From Isoetes taiwanensis (Eukaryota; Streptophyta; Lycopodiopsida; Isoetales; Isoetaceae), in NCBI GenBank assembly GCA_021234155.1, contig JAJEKV010000011.1, forward strand, positions 2,317,888 to 2,381,887: a stretch of DNA of 64,000 bases, written 5' to 3'. The translations under genes were made by a program, and so were the position numbers. Each line of letters opens with the position of its first letter. The first letter of the stretch is position 1. The notes below the pieces were generated by a model. The model had not been told where the DNA came from and ran no database searches. It saw only the letters and a program-made list of their open reading frames with translations. Of the stretch, positions 1 to 10,182 are shown piece by piece.

Positions 1-120
1 GTCTCCGTCCCAGTTCCCACGCCCCAAGCGTGCAAACATTGCTCACAACCTCGGTCCCCTCATCACTATCGGGAGCCTTATCGCTCAACCTTCTCAACCG
101 TACTTTCATACCCCCTGAAC

Positions 121-1483
121 ATGCCTACATCCATCATTCTTCGGGCCATACGCCTCTTCCTTCACAACCATCATCTCCCCGGGTGGGCACGGATATCCAC
201 ATGTCTCCTTTGCGCCTACCGGGAATATCCTTTCCCTATGTTTCCCCTTTGCCCTTCCTGTTTACAACCTTACGGATCTCAAAACCAATGCTCCAGCTAC
301 TCCGCCAACTCAACCCAGCCACCCCCTTCATCCGGGTCCTTCAGCACCATGCCACATCCAACTCAACCTCAATATCCTCACTATATTGTTCTCCTCCCGG
401 CCAAGCACTTTCACATCTACCTTTCGGACTCAAACTTATCCCACCTTTGGCAACCACGAAGGCAAACCCTTATCTACCAAAGTGCTCAGGCCCACATGGA
501 AGAATTTGAGGCTCTAGCTGTCCTAAATGGTCATGCGCAACCTCAACTAAAATTCCACATCTTTTCCACCACTCTGCGTGGCTCTCCTCATCAATGGCTC
601 ATGTCCAACAAAAGCCATTGGAAACAAGGCTGGTCAGTCGAAATGAGAACCGCTTTTACGTCTCATTATGGGACCACGGATGATGATCAATTTCATCTCA
701 AGCAACTCAATGAACTTCAACAAGAGCCCACGGAGTGCGCCCGGATTTTATGGGATCGACTTCACATTCTGCTAAGTAAGCTCAAGGAGTACCCCACACA
801 CGAGCCGTTTTTTGGTCCGGTTTCTCCAAGGACTTCCTCCTCGGCTATTCGACTCATGATCAATACCAAGTCCCCAAGACTTTGGAGCGGGCTATCGACC
901 TTGTCAATCACTTTCGGTCAATGTTTCCTCCCGAGCCGTGGCTCTTCAAAACTCCCGTTCATTCCACTGTCATGGTTCCACAAACGGTACATTCAGCCTC
1001 AACACGCTAATCCACAGTAGCGGTCAAATGCGGTGCCATATTTGCAAATACCAAGGCCATTTGGCAAATGAGTGCAACTCCACCAATGGCCCGCCTCATT
1101 GCAAGCGATGCAACATGTGCAATCATGCCCCCGGGAAGAGTGCACTTCGCACTCATCCCACACCGCTTCGCAACAAAATGGTTTATCAAGTGCAAACCAC
1201 ACCTCGGCAACAATCGCACTATCGGCGGCCACCACCCGTGCAACCCACTCAACTCTATCAGCCACAGGAGCAACAACGGGGATCCAACCCACGCCCTCCT
1301 TTTGATCCTTCTAAAGCACGGTGTTATCACACGCCAAGAATGGGGTCATACCACCACGGCGGTCCTCAACTTCCACAAGTTCAGGTGCGACTTCACGGCA
1401 CAAATCAGACCACATCGGTCCGCCTCACGGCTTACCAACTCTGGATTGCTAATGGCAAACAAGGCCCGAGACCCAGTTCTTAA
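121..1483 (+). pseudogene. gag: gag polyprotein region with CCHC zinc knuckle (element 1)
   Basis: The capsid-like gag domain lies at about 480-930. It has the typical run of hydrophobic and tryptophan residues (a QWL motif, then WDRLH and SKLKEYP near 750-800) seen in plant retrotransposon gag proteins. Just after it, in another frame, a CCHC knuckle of the form C-x2-C-x4-H-x4-C is encoded at about 1030-1075 (RCHICKYQGH then LANEC). A second Cys-rich cluster follows at about 1100-1140. Gag packages the element RNA into virus-like particles in the cytoplasm. The change of frame near 830-940 and the lack of a single ORF show breakage or indel error. The N-terminal part before 450 is proline- and serine-rich, and I cannot assign it. 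Confidence 0.75.
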
Positions 1484-1942
1484 GAAGCCACCAAGAGCCT
1501 CGGCAATCACGCTATCAACCAGCTCCAAAGAATCAACCTCGGTTTGGATCAACAAGCACAAGAGGAAATTTTTCGTGCACTTAATCCTCCAAATCCGGTA
1601 GTCAAATTGGGTTGGTTTAGTTTCACGCCGCACCAAGGCATCACGTCCCTTGACCATTATTCAATGGCGCGCAACTTGCCTTTGCGGTTGACACCATTCC
1701 TCATGCGGACCGAAAAAAGGTTCACTTTGCACCTGACTTGGAGAAGCTCATGCCACATGTCATGCCAAAAGTTCGCCAAAGCATTTTGAACCTCATGCAA
1801 GGCTGCGGAAGGCGCACATTGGCAAATGTTCATGCCACCACCGAGCTCAACAAAGACAAGATACACCTTCCACATCTCAACCTCCACGCTCTCGGGCGTA
1901 TCCCAATATTGCTGCCGAGGTTGACTTACTCAAAGAAGTTCT

Positions 1943-2395
1943 TTGCTTCACTACCACGCACTCCGGCACACGGTGGAACCAACAGATCCTTTTTCTCATG
2001 TGCCTCTAGAACTCCAAGAGGAGCTAGCCAAGATCAAAATTCCTTTAAGCTTGGCAACCATTTTGAAACTTCGCCCCGCTCTCAAGGACCAGTTACCACT
2101 CCCAACTGCTTTAGTTGGGGCTGTGGTTACCTCTACACCCACGGTCCATGCCACGGTGGGTAATCGACAAGTCAACCATGTTCAAATAGATGGAGGTAGC
2201 GCGATCAATCTCATCACGGATAAACTCCGCAAACAAATGGGCATCACACAACTCTTTAGTGCTCCATATGACATCAAGTTGGCTAATGGCCATATAACGC
2301 GACCTCAAGGCGTCACACCTCTTCTTCACATCAACATCGGTGATCTCCGGCTTCCCCATGGAATTTGGAGTTTGGAAAAGGCGAAGATCCGGTGA
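1943..2395 (+). pseudogene. retroviral-type aspartic protease (element 1)
   Basis: An open stretch encodes a retropepsin-like core. The catalytic motif reads IDGGSAINLI (about 2188-2217), so the active site is D-G-G-S rather than the commoner D-S/T-G. It is followed by the hydrophobic flap-side segments expected of the family (LLHINIGDL near 2325). The enzyme would cut the Gag-Pol polyprotein. It lies between the gag knuckle and RT, as in other Ty3/gypsy elements. The frame breaks after 2390, before the linker to RT. The second element in this window also has DGGS, so the motif is probably a property of this lineage and not damage. Confidence 0.7.
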
Positions 2396-3129
2396 CTATG
2401 AAATGTTGGTGGCGCACCTTTTTCTCCGCCAGGGCCAAGAGTATCCATTCTTGGGCCACGGACCGCTTAGTCATCAATGATGGTCATCTCAATGCCACCA
2501 TGGACTTGCAAACGGCGGGATCATTTCACGTTGACAATGCGGAACCCTCTCTCTCGACCGCGGATTCAAGAAGCTCGGAATATTTATCAAGTTCGGGCTC
2601 CACTGCGAAAGTGCCTCTGTCATCCTACCTCAATATCTTTGATCCTTGGGGAGAAATGACTCTTGATCGAGACCAGCCGTGGGTCGCTTTGCTTGACCCT
2701 TACCTGCTCCTTGCAATCGAATCCAACGTGTTGATCACTTTTCGAATCTTGAACCTCCCCGCAACTCCCCGTTGATGTACACGCAATCATGAAGCAACCT
2801 CTCGCCGGATGAAACCGGAAGCAACCCCTCTTTTTCACCACGCCAAAGTGCCACGCGCATCCGGTTATGCTCCAACCTCCGCACACATTGTCCAATAATG
2901 AAGTAATACCCCATATTCGGACTCGTAAGTCGAGATTGTGGATGTCGGCAACAATCAACTGTCCGCCTTGTTTTGCAAATCTTCCCGGCCCTTACCGTAA
3001 CGGGGCCGTCAAGCCATTCACAAAATTCAAACACATTTTCACAGAGTTCTGAGAGATCTTCGGGAATCAACAAAAGCTTGGGGAACTCACCATTCCTACC
3101 AAATCTGATGCAAGACCCGGTGTAGCAAC

Positions 3130-3800
3130 GATGCACCGCTCAACCCTAATTACCGTGATCGCGTCAAGGCGGAAATTGACAAACTCCTTTGCTGCACTGG
3201 GGTTTGATCTATGAGGTCAAACATTCGAATGGGTGAGCCCCATCATCATTGCCCTCAAACACAATGGTAAGATCCGTTATGCGTGTGGACTATCGGAACT
3301 CAACCAACCCCGCGGGCGTGATCATTTTCCACTTCCCTTCCACGCACCCGTGTTACGGAAGAGGTGGTTTGGACATGAGATGTACTCCTTCATGGATGGA
3401 TTTTACGGCTACAATCGATCTCAATCAAAGAATCTGATCAACTCAAGACTACTTTCACCACCCCGGTGGCACTTTTGCCTACAAGGTGGTTCCTTTTGGA
3501 TTATCAAACTCTCCATCAACGTTTCAACGCATCATGCTCTCGGTTTTCATGATTTCATGAAGGAAAATCCCTTCTTGCAAATTTTTCAAGATGACTTCTC
3601 TCGCCTCGCCCATGGTGACCATTTGGATAAATTGGAACTCGTCTTCCGAAATGTGATGAGTCCGGCATTAGTCTCAATCACGAAAATGCACCTTTTTCGT
3701 CACCTCCGGTGTTACGGTAGGCCATGTTGTCGAACCAAAGCGGGTATCACCACAGATCCTGCCAAAATCGGTTATTGTGCTCAAGGCTAAAGCACCGGCC
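3130..3800 (+). pseudogene. reverse transcriptase (element 1)
   Basis: RT motifs appear in order over two frames. They are an N-terminal SPIIIALKHNGKIR-like segment (3236-3280), a GHEMYSFMDGF motif (about 3368-3402) holding the first catalytic aspartate, and a FQDDFS box (about 3585-3602) that replaces the usual YxDD with FQDD. The enzyme copies the element RNA into cDNA. Short indels between these blocks move the frame, for example near 3310 and 3430. It continues into the connection and RNase H segment. Confidence 0.8.
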
Positions 3801-4490
3801 AATATCAAGGAGACACGCTCTTTCACGGGTAAGGTCAATTATTACTCCACCTTCATACACGGACTAGCAGCCATTGCGGATCCCATTCATAAACTCACGG
3901 GTGACCGAATCCACCGGGCTTGGAATTCCCGGTGGGATCTTTGCTTTCAACAAATTGAAGCTTTTGCTTACTCGGGCACCGGTTCTTGTTCCTCCTCAAT
4001 GGGACAAGCCCTTTCATGTTCATGTCGATGTCTCCGGCGTTTGCTATTGGAGCTGTTCTTTCTCAAGAATATGATGCGCTTAATCGACAAACCAAATCGC
4101 TTCGCCCGGTAGAAAACTCAATTCTGAAGGCGCCAACTATTCTGCCACGGGCGTGAAGCTTTGGGTCTCATTTTACGTGTCCAACGCTTCCGTCATTACC
4201 TTTTGGGAAGTCAAATCAAGTTCTTTGTGGACCACCAAGCACTCCTCTATTTGATCAACAAGTCCACGCCCGCGGGCCGCATTGCTCGTTGGGTCCTTCT
4301 TCTCAAAATTTGCTCCTTTTGAAATCGTTCATAAAGGCCGCCAAATCTCATGTAGTCCCGGATTATCTTTCACGCATCCACCGCGGATGATCCCTCCACC
4401 GAGTCTCGGGCGCCTTTCCCGATGCTTTCGGCTCTTTTTAGTCACGGCAACACCACATTGGTTCCATGATTTTCAGCGAGCACCTCCTCC
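3777..4490 (+). pseudogene. RT connection and gypsy-type RNase H (element 1)
   Basis: The ORF beginning at 3777 carries the RT-thumb/connection signature (SFTGKVNYYSTFIHGLA, ADPIHKLTGD) that precedes RNase H in Ty3/gypsy Pol. The next frame, about 3950-4075, gives RAPVLVPPQWDKPFHVHVDVSG, where the VDVSG aspartate corresponds to the first catalytic residue of the RNase H. At about 4200-4380, further frames give the VDHQALLYL-like and GRIARW-like segments of the same domain. It would degrade the RNA strand of the hybrid during reverse transcription. At least three frame changes are needed to read it. Confidence 0.7.
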
Positions 4491-4599
4491 GCGGTGCTCT
4501 TCCACCGTAAGATGAGGCGCTCTCTCACGCCCAGCGACAATCCTGCCGCCATCAATTTCTCCGAGGTCCGTGACTACACCATGGTTGCGGGACATCTCT

Positions 4600-5900
4600 A
4601 CAAAAAGGGTAAAGACACCATCCTTCCGACTTTTTGTGTTCTACCTCATGAAGTTCCGGATATTGTTCGAGAAGCTCATCAAGGGGCTAGGTGGTGGTCA
4701 TTTTCATGGTGACACCCGCGACGCGCAAAAATCCTTCTAGCTGGGTATTATTGGCCCACTCTTCAAAAGATGCTCATGCGCTTCGCCGCGTGTGGCGCTT
4801 GCCCGTGGTGGGGCGCCCCACGTGGCGGCGCTCTTCCCTTGACGCCGGTCGCCACGCCACTTCCCTTCAGCAAATGGGGAATGGACTTTGTGGGACCTAT
4901 AGATCCTCCTGCGCGGCACACCCGTGCCCGTTACATTCTGGTTCTCACTGACTACGCCACCAAATGGGCGGAAGCTTGTGCACTTCCAGACAACACTGCA
5001 GCAAGCACAGCTAGGGTCCTCTATCAACAAATTATCACGCGATTCGGCTGCCCCACGGAGCTGGTCAGTGACCGTGGTGTCCATTTCATCAACCATACTA
5101 TCAAGGAGCTGACGGATTATCTCCTGATACATCATCACAAGAGCACACCTTACTATCCTCAAGGTAATGGTTTGGCAGAAAGCACCAACAAAACTCTGGT
5201 CACCATTCTCAAGAAAATTTGTGGCGCTTCCGCATGATTGGCGGACAAAACTTCCCTCTTGTTCTTTGGGCCTACAATACTTGTTTCAAGATTGCTACGG
5301 TCACACTCCTTTTAAATTGGTTTATGGTCGAAGCTCTCATGCCGTTTGAATACATCCTTCCAACACTCCGTTTTCAATCAAGCTCTTGCTCATAATCCAC
5401 TGCCGCACTCAAAGAAAGGGTCTATCAATTAGAAACGATTGGATGGACTTGACCGGGATGCTTATATTAGTGTTCTTCATGGACAACGATTGCAAACATC
5501 TTTACATGACAAACGTCCCAAGACAAAAACATTCAAAGAAGGCGATTTGGTTCTTCTTTATGATTCCGTACAAAAATTTTCCGGGTAAACTCAAGTTTCG
5601 TTGGCTTGGCCCTTATCAAATTGTTCAAGTGGTTAGACCAAGCGTTTTCCAAGCTGGCGAGTTAGATGGCACTCCATTACCTACATTGGTTAATGGTTTT
5701 CGTCTCAAAACATTTCATCACCGCGAAGCGAAAATCAACAAAAGCGATCTGATTCAAGAAGCAAACACCACAAAAGTGACTAGAAAGGCGGCATATTCTA
5801 TTATAGTGGAGATTTTTTACAAAATGTGGGCGCGACCGGCTATTTCGCTATGGGCGCGCGCCTATATATACAAAAAAGCGGGCTCGAGCCCTATCTACTA
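4600..5900 (+). pseudogene. integrase with GPY/F-like C-terminal module (element 1)
   Basis: A Cys-containing remnant of the HHCC zinc-binding region (CGACP) sits near 4790-4805. The core is well kept in the ORF 4770-5237. It has WGMDFVGP (first Asp, ~4880), VSDRGVHF (second Asp, ~5065-5085) and PQGNGLAEST (Glu, ~5160-5185), which is the D,D-E triad. The frame then shifts and HTPFKLVYGR follows at ~5300-5335. The C-terminal module (KFRWLGPYQIVQVV, ~5592-5635) matches the GPY/F module of Ty3/gypsy integrases. I see no chromodomain. The enzyme inserts cDNA into the genome. Confidence 0.8.
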
Positions 5901-6732
5901 AGTCGTAAGAGGAAAAACCCTCTACTCGGGGTTGGGAGCAGGGTGATCTTGAGAGGAGATGGTAGAGGTTACTCTTTCGGGATCCCAGCGAAGGTGCGAG
6001 AACCACCTCCATCCCGTTGGTCTTGGTTGGGATGTTCAGCCATCCCTACACACCAACCATCCATTCGAATGCCACGGTTGTGGCAGCGCCCGAAGTCCGA
6101 ACAATTCATCTTGCGGGTAATCCACTCCGGCGGTTCGTGGGCATCGTCGCGGTCCTCGTTCAAACCAGCGGCCATACTTGGCGCCATCCGGATGCCTTAG
6201 TTACTCCGGTTAGTCTTATATAGCCAAGCGAGGAACTCCTTGTCGGCGTGGACCAATCACACAAATGCGCCAGCGTGTTTTGCAATGCAAAATTGTTTCT
6301 AAAATGAGAATCTTTTCTCCCCGCCGCATATCTAGCCATGGTACCTTCCGACACATTCCTTTTAATGATATCCCACCCGAGTTGCCAGCATTGAATGCAA
6401 TTTCTTCTTTTCACGCGCCCGTCGAACATTAATGTGTGTCCTTTGCCCACACATCACATCCGATCCTTCTTTCACGTCTCATCCTCACCGTTCATTGCTT
6501 CTCCCCCTTACGTTTTTGGGACTTAGCCAAATTTTTGCCTCTCAATACACTTCTTGGCATCTTTTGACACCTGGCACCATCAGCGGTTCCGTTTAAGCCC
6601 TCTTCATACCTCTTAAGCCTCCGGTTATGCGCCCTAAAAACCTTTTACGTTCTTCTGGCCTTTTGTCCTCCGTGCTTTCGACTTTAAAAGTCCTCGCCTT
6701 TGCATCACTCTTCGTTTACGCAAATCGTTACC

Positions 6733-9500
6733 ATGGCTGCCCCAAGATTTTCTACACTTCAAACTCTGCTCCCAAGGATCCGGCCCTTTTTGCATCGTAT
6801 CCTTCTTGGCGCCCACTTTCCGTGAAGCCCTTGTTGGCCCAAATAAAGAAGTCATTTGAGCGACACAAGCTTTCACAATTCGCCAAATGGAACTTCCGGC
6901 TCCAAATCGACCCGGTTAAGCGGTTCATCGCCAATATCGTTAACGGCCGCGGGGCTACACCCCGTGGTCGATGGCACCACCATTTCGCTGACTCAACATT
7001 TGATTTACGAGGTATTTCATATTCCCTTGCACACCCTTGTTTATCATGGTGCGCCATCACGGGATCTAGATGTCCGCGAGTTTGGTGCACCTCCTTATCA
7101 TGCCAATGTCCATCGTCGACCAATATCGACAAGCCTCCGCGAAACCTTTGTTAAATTTACGTGGCGCCAAGTTCCTTGGGTATTCTATCAAGAACACCCA
7201 TATCAATAAACCTTTCTATAACCTGGTCATCAGCGCTACACACTCCAAACACCACATAGATTGGCCCCAAATGATGTTCTATCGTCTTCTCCAAGAAGTG
7301 GACCGCCGGGGTGCCACTTCCATTTCTGAAAGTTTACGTGGGAGGCCACTTTCAAGCCCTCATCCGTCATTACTTCCCTCCCACACCACAAAATTCTCAA
7401 AATTCCACTCGGTAGCTCCTTCCAATAACTAACCCGAAATGCACTTCACGCCCTTCTTCCCCGGTCATGTCCCAAGTCCAGCACACCCATGTCCTTTGTC
7501 TCCTCCTCGGCTACACCATCCAGTTCACACCATCTTTCTCAAACATCACAAACCCGGAACAAATGGCCGGCTCCACCACCACAACACCCTCGTCGGTTGT
7601 TGTATCGGTATCGGCCGGGATGCTCAAGCTCTGCCGCTCTCAAGTTACAAGAATCCCAAGGCGCTCTTATGGCGGGGTTCAACGAGCACTAGAGGCCTCG
7701 ATCGCGGTCCACCGGGACCTTCAAGCTGCCAACGCCCAAGTTGCAACTTTGGAGGCCAAACTTCAAGACAAGCACGAAGCTCTCTTACGTGGCTCATCTG
7801 GATCTCAAAAGTGCACAAGATCAAGTCAGCCAACTTGCGTGATCAGCGAGGCTCGGCTCAATCGAAATTCAGAATTTATTGGAGCACAACAAGTCCAAAG
7901 CAGCTCTCCCGAAAGTACCAGGGCCGCAGATATTGCTAAGCTCAACGCCTTGTACTCCGAACTTTGTGAAAATTTCAGCACTCAAGTTCAAAACCTTACG
8001 AGCGGGGCGCTCAAGTTGCCTCCTTGGCGGCTCGGCTTTCTACAGACCTCTCGGCTCACCTCTCTTCAAGATCAAAACAGAGGCGAAGCAAACGAAAATC
8101 TTGGATGGCCGGGAGATTGCCGTGCCCGCCTCAATACTCGGGAAATCCTCCTCCCAGTCAACACTTCTCGAAACGGGTCCGTGACCCGATCCGCTTCTTT
8201 GCTAGAACGGGACAACGGATCGTGATCTTGAACAACGGCTCTGACAAGCTATTCGATCTGGCGATGAGGCTCAAGCAAAACTTGGCCATACCGCCATTCT
8301 TAACAGAATGCCTTTTGACTTCCCGCCTTCCTGCTATCACGATTATGTGGTTGCTCGCCGCCACCTCTTCCTTTCAAGTGGCATGCGGTAGATGGACTGT
8401 GGATATTCCCCGAGCAATGCAGATTTTCTTGGTTGGCGAACTCTCCATTGAAGATAAAGGGTTGTCTTTGTGCCCTTATGGTCTTTGATCTCATACAACT
8501 GTGCGATCCGACTTTATCACCTTCCGAGTTGTTCAGCCCATGGCTTACATATTTCATGATTTCTATCTGGGTGATACACGGGAACACTTGGAAATGGGCC
8601 CGCCCGGCTCTTTTCGGGGTGACCCCCAATTGTGCAATGGGTGCTTCGGGATAACAATCCATATCTTGCGGATCCTGCTCGGACCCAAACTCTTCATCGA
8701 GAGTACATGCACGAGCTTGCCAATCATTTATCTCTACGGCAAGCGGGCTACTGCAATAATAAGGAAGTATCTAGGACATCCCGAGGATCTTCCCTATGCA
8801 CAAATTTATATCGCGACACCTCGCGGGTTACAATCAATTCACGAGCTACGTTGGATAGCAAGGCGGTCCCCACGGGATGGGATAGCCCCCATCAACTCTC
8901 AACTCTCTGCTTCTCTTTGGGATCGCTGGTGTCAAGCTCTTGATCCGGATCTTGTCGATCAATTCGGGGAGACCGCTCGGCAACCCATACGGGCATGGTT
9001 CCTTCTCCCTATGCTTCCCCAGGCGTACCTCCACCCCCGGGTTCTGACTTCCCGATTGGCGCCTCCCTTTTTGGACCAAGGTCATGGATGGTCATGCCGG
9101 ATGGACTCCACCTCGGATCTCGGCGGATCTCCGGTGGGATCCGCGTTTTGTTCGCCGCTCACATTGGGAAGAAGGTGCCACTCTGGATACCACCACAATT
9201 GGATCTACATTGCAAATGGCGTGGTTGGCAGCGGCCCGGATCGCTTCATGGTCTTGACACCTTCTTGCGAGAATGCCACCACCTCACGATCCTTGATCCA
9301 TCTTCAAGCGAGGATTTTGTGCTGCTCTCAAATGCATTTTGCTAAGCTCCTTAAATCGGCGTCCATTTTTCACATGCAATCCGAATGCGATGTCGATTGC
9401 CTTTGGCCTCGGACTGTCTCCTCATGGAATGTCGGTACATTTCTTGAGATGCCCATCTTTGCCCTTGAAGACATGGTGCGCTCTCGCTTTCTTATTGATC
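6733..9500 (+). pseudogene. extra 3' ORF of element 1, unknown function, coiled-coil segment
   Basis: Between integrase and the polypurine tract lie 3.7 kb with several long, same-strand open stretches that look like one broken ORF. A likely start is the ATG at 6733 (MAAPRFST). A well-kept segment at about 6985-7150 reads LTQHLIYEVFHIP and SRDLDVREFG. At about 7690-7830 a heptad-rich segment (QAANAQVATLEAKLQDKHE) predicts a coiled coil. More open frame runs from 8500 to 9400. The position is that of env or other extra ORFs in plant Ty3/gypsy elements. I see no signal peptide or convincing membrane segment, so I do not call it env. The function is unknown. Confidence 0.5.
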
Positions 9501-9670
9501 ACGAGATCCGCCCTTGGCCAAAACACTCCTCCTGCTCTTCAAACACGCCGGGGATCTCATTAGCCGATTACCATAATGGTGCCCGTCCTCACTCCGTGAG
9601 GATCACTTTCAGACAGATGGCTTCCCGCCCTCAGAAACACTTCCTCCTTTTCTTCACTCTGAGTGTCGTT

Positions 9671-9683
9671 TGGTGGGGGGGAG
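9671..9683 (+). other. polypurine tract of element 1
   Basis: The sequence TGGTGGGGGGGAG sits directly before the TGTTAG start of the presumed 3' LTR. This is the expected plus-strand primer for a plus-oriented LTR element. Confidence 0.65.
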
Positions 9684-9983
9684 TGTTAGTCCTGTGCCTC
9701 CTGGTACAGGACTATTCATGCATACGACAGACCAGGTCAAGCTACAACACCACGACCACACAACACATTGTCGAATTGGAGCTATTTTTAATAGGGACAA
9801 ATTTGTCCCAATCCCCGGTGATAGATCATGATGCTGGAATTCAAAAATTCATCCATGGCTTGCAAATCCGGCAGTAAATCAAAACCCACACCTTTTGCAT
9901 CATATTTTGCATGAGCATCTGCAGGAGTTGTGTCGTAAGTTACAGTGAGTAGGCTCTGCAGAGTCTTAAGAATTGGGACGTCC

Positions 9984-10120
9984 GTATTTAGAGTCCGGAA
10001 TGTGGTATTTTCAGGTGGTATTTCCGGCCAAAAAAGTGGTATTTCCAGCCAAAAAGACCGGTACTTTTTGACAAAAATAAAAATAGTATTTCTGGCCAAA
10101 AAGTGGTATTTCTGGCCCAA
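9984..10120 (+). repeat. cluster of GTGGTATTTCYGGCC repeats (left end of a DNA-type element?)
   Basis: Four to five copies of a ~15-bp word close to GTGGTATTTCCGGCC, each followed by A-runs, lie head to tail. The block begins after TTAGAGTCCGGAATGTGG. The same block occurs in inverted orientation at 23124-23195. That is what one expects of the two subterminal regions of a DNA transposon later split by the 12-kb retrotransposon. The exact terminal inverted repeat and target duplication are not resolved. Confidence 0.5.
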
Positions 10121-10177
10121 AACCAAGCGCGAAACTGCGCGACAGAGCTGAGATCTTTGGTCAGGTCATTCTTGCAG

Positions 10178-10182
10178 CTTCA
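10178..10182. repeat. target-site duplication, left copy (CTTCA)
   Basis: CTTCA directly precedes the TG of the left LTR and is repeated at 22266-22270. Five base pairs is the usual length for Ty3/gypsy integrases. Confidence 0.9.

Larger units (their letters stand above)
1..10182 (+). mobile_element. Ty3/gypsy-type LTR retrotransposon, left end outside window, degenerate
   Basis: Plus-strand gag, CCHC knuckle, aspartic protease, RT, RNase H, integrase with a GPY/F-like tail and an extra 3' ORF follow each other in the usual Ty3/gypsy order. A G-rich polypurine tract and a TGTTAG LTR start come after them at 9684. The 5' LTR and primer binding site are not in the window. Each domain is clear by motif but split over two or three reading frames, so the copy is a pseudoelement as given. 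Part of the frame damage may be sequence error (see findings). The 3' LTR is interrupted or followed by later insertions from about 9.97 kb, so the true right end is uncertain. Confidence 0.85.
9684..10182 (+). mobile_element. start of 3' LTR of element 1, then later insertion sequence
   Basis: The LTR begins TGTTAGTCCTGTGCC immediately after the polypurine tract. No second copy is available in the window, so its length cannot be measured. From about 9975 the sequence carries subterminal-type repeats that belong to another element. At 10183 the next retrotransposon starts. Confidence 0.5.

Noticed and set aside
1007-1330. Long minus-strand frames in element 1
   Set aside because: Shadows of the plus-strand gag knuckle region in GC-rich sequence.
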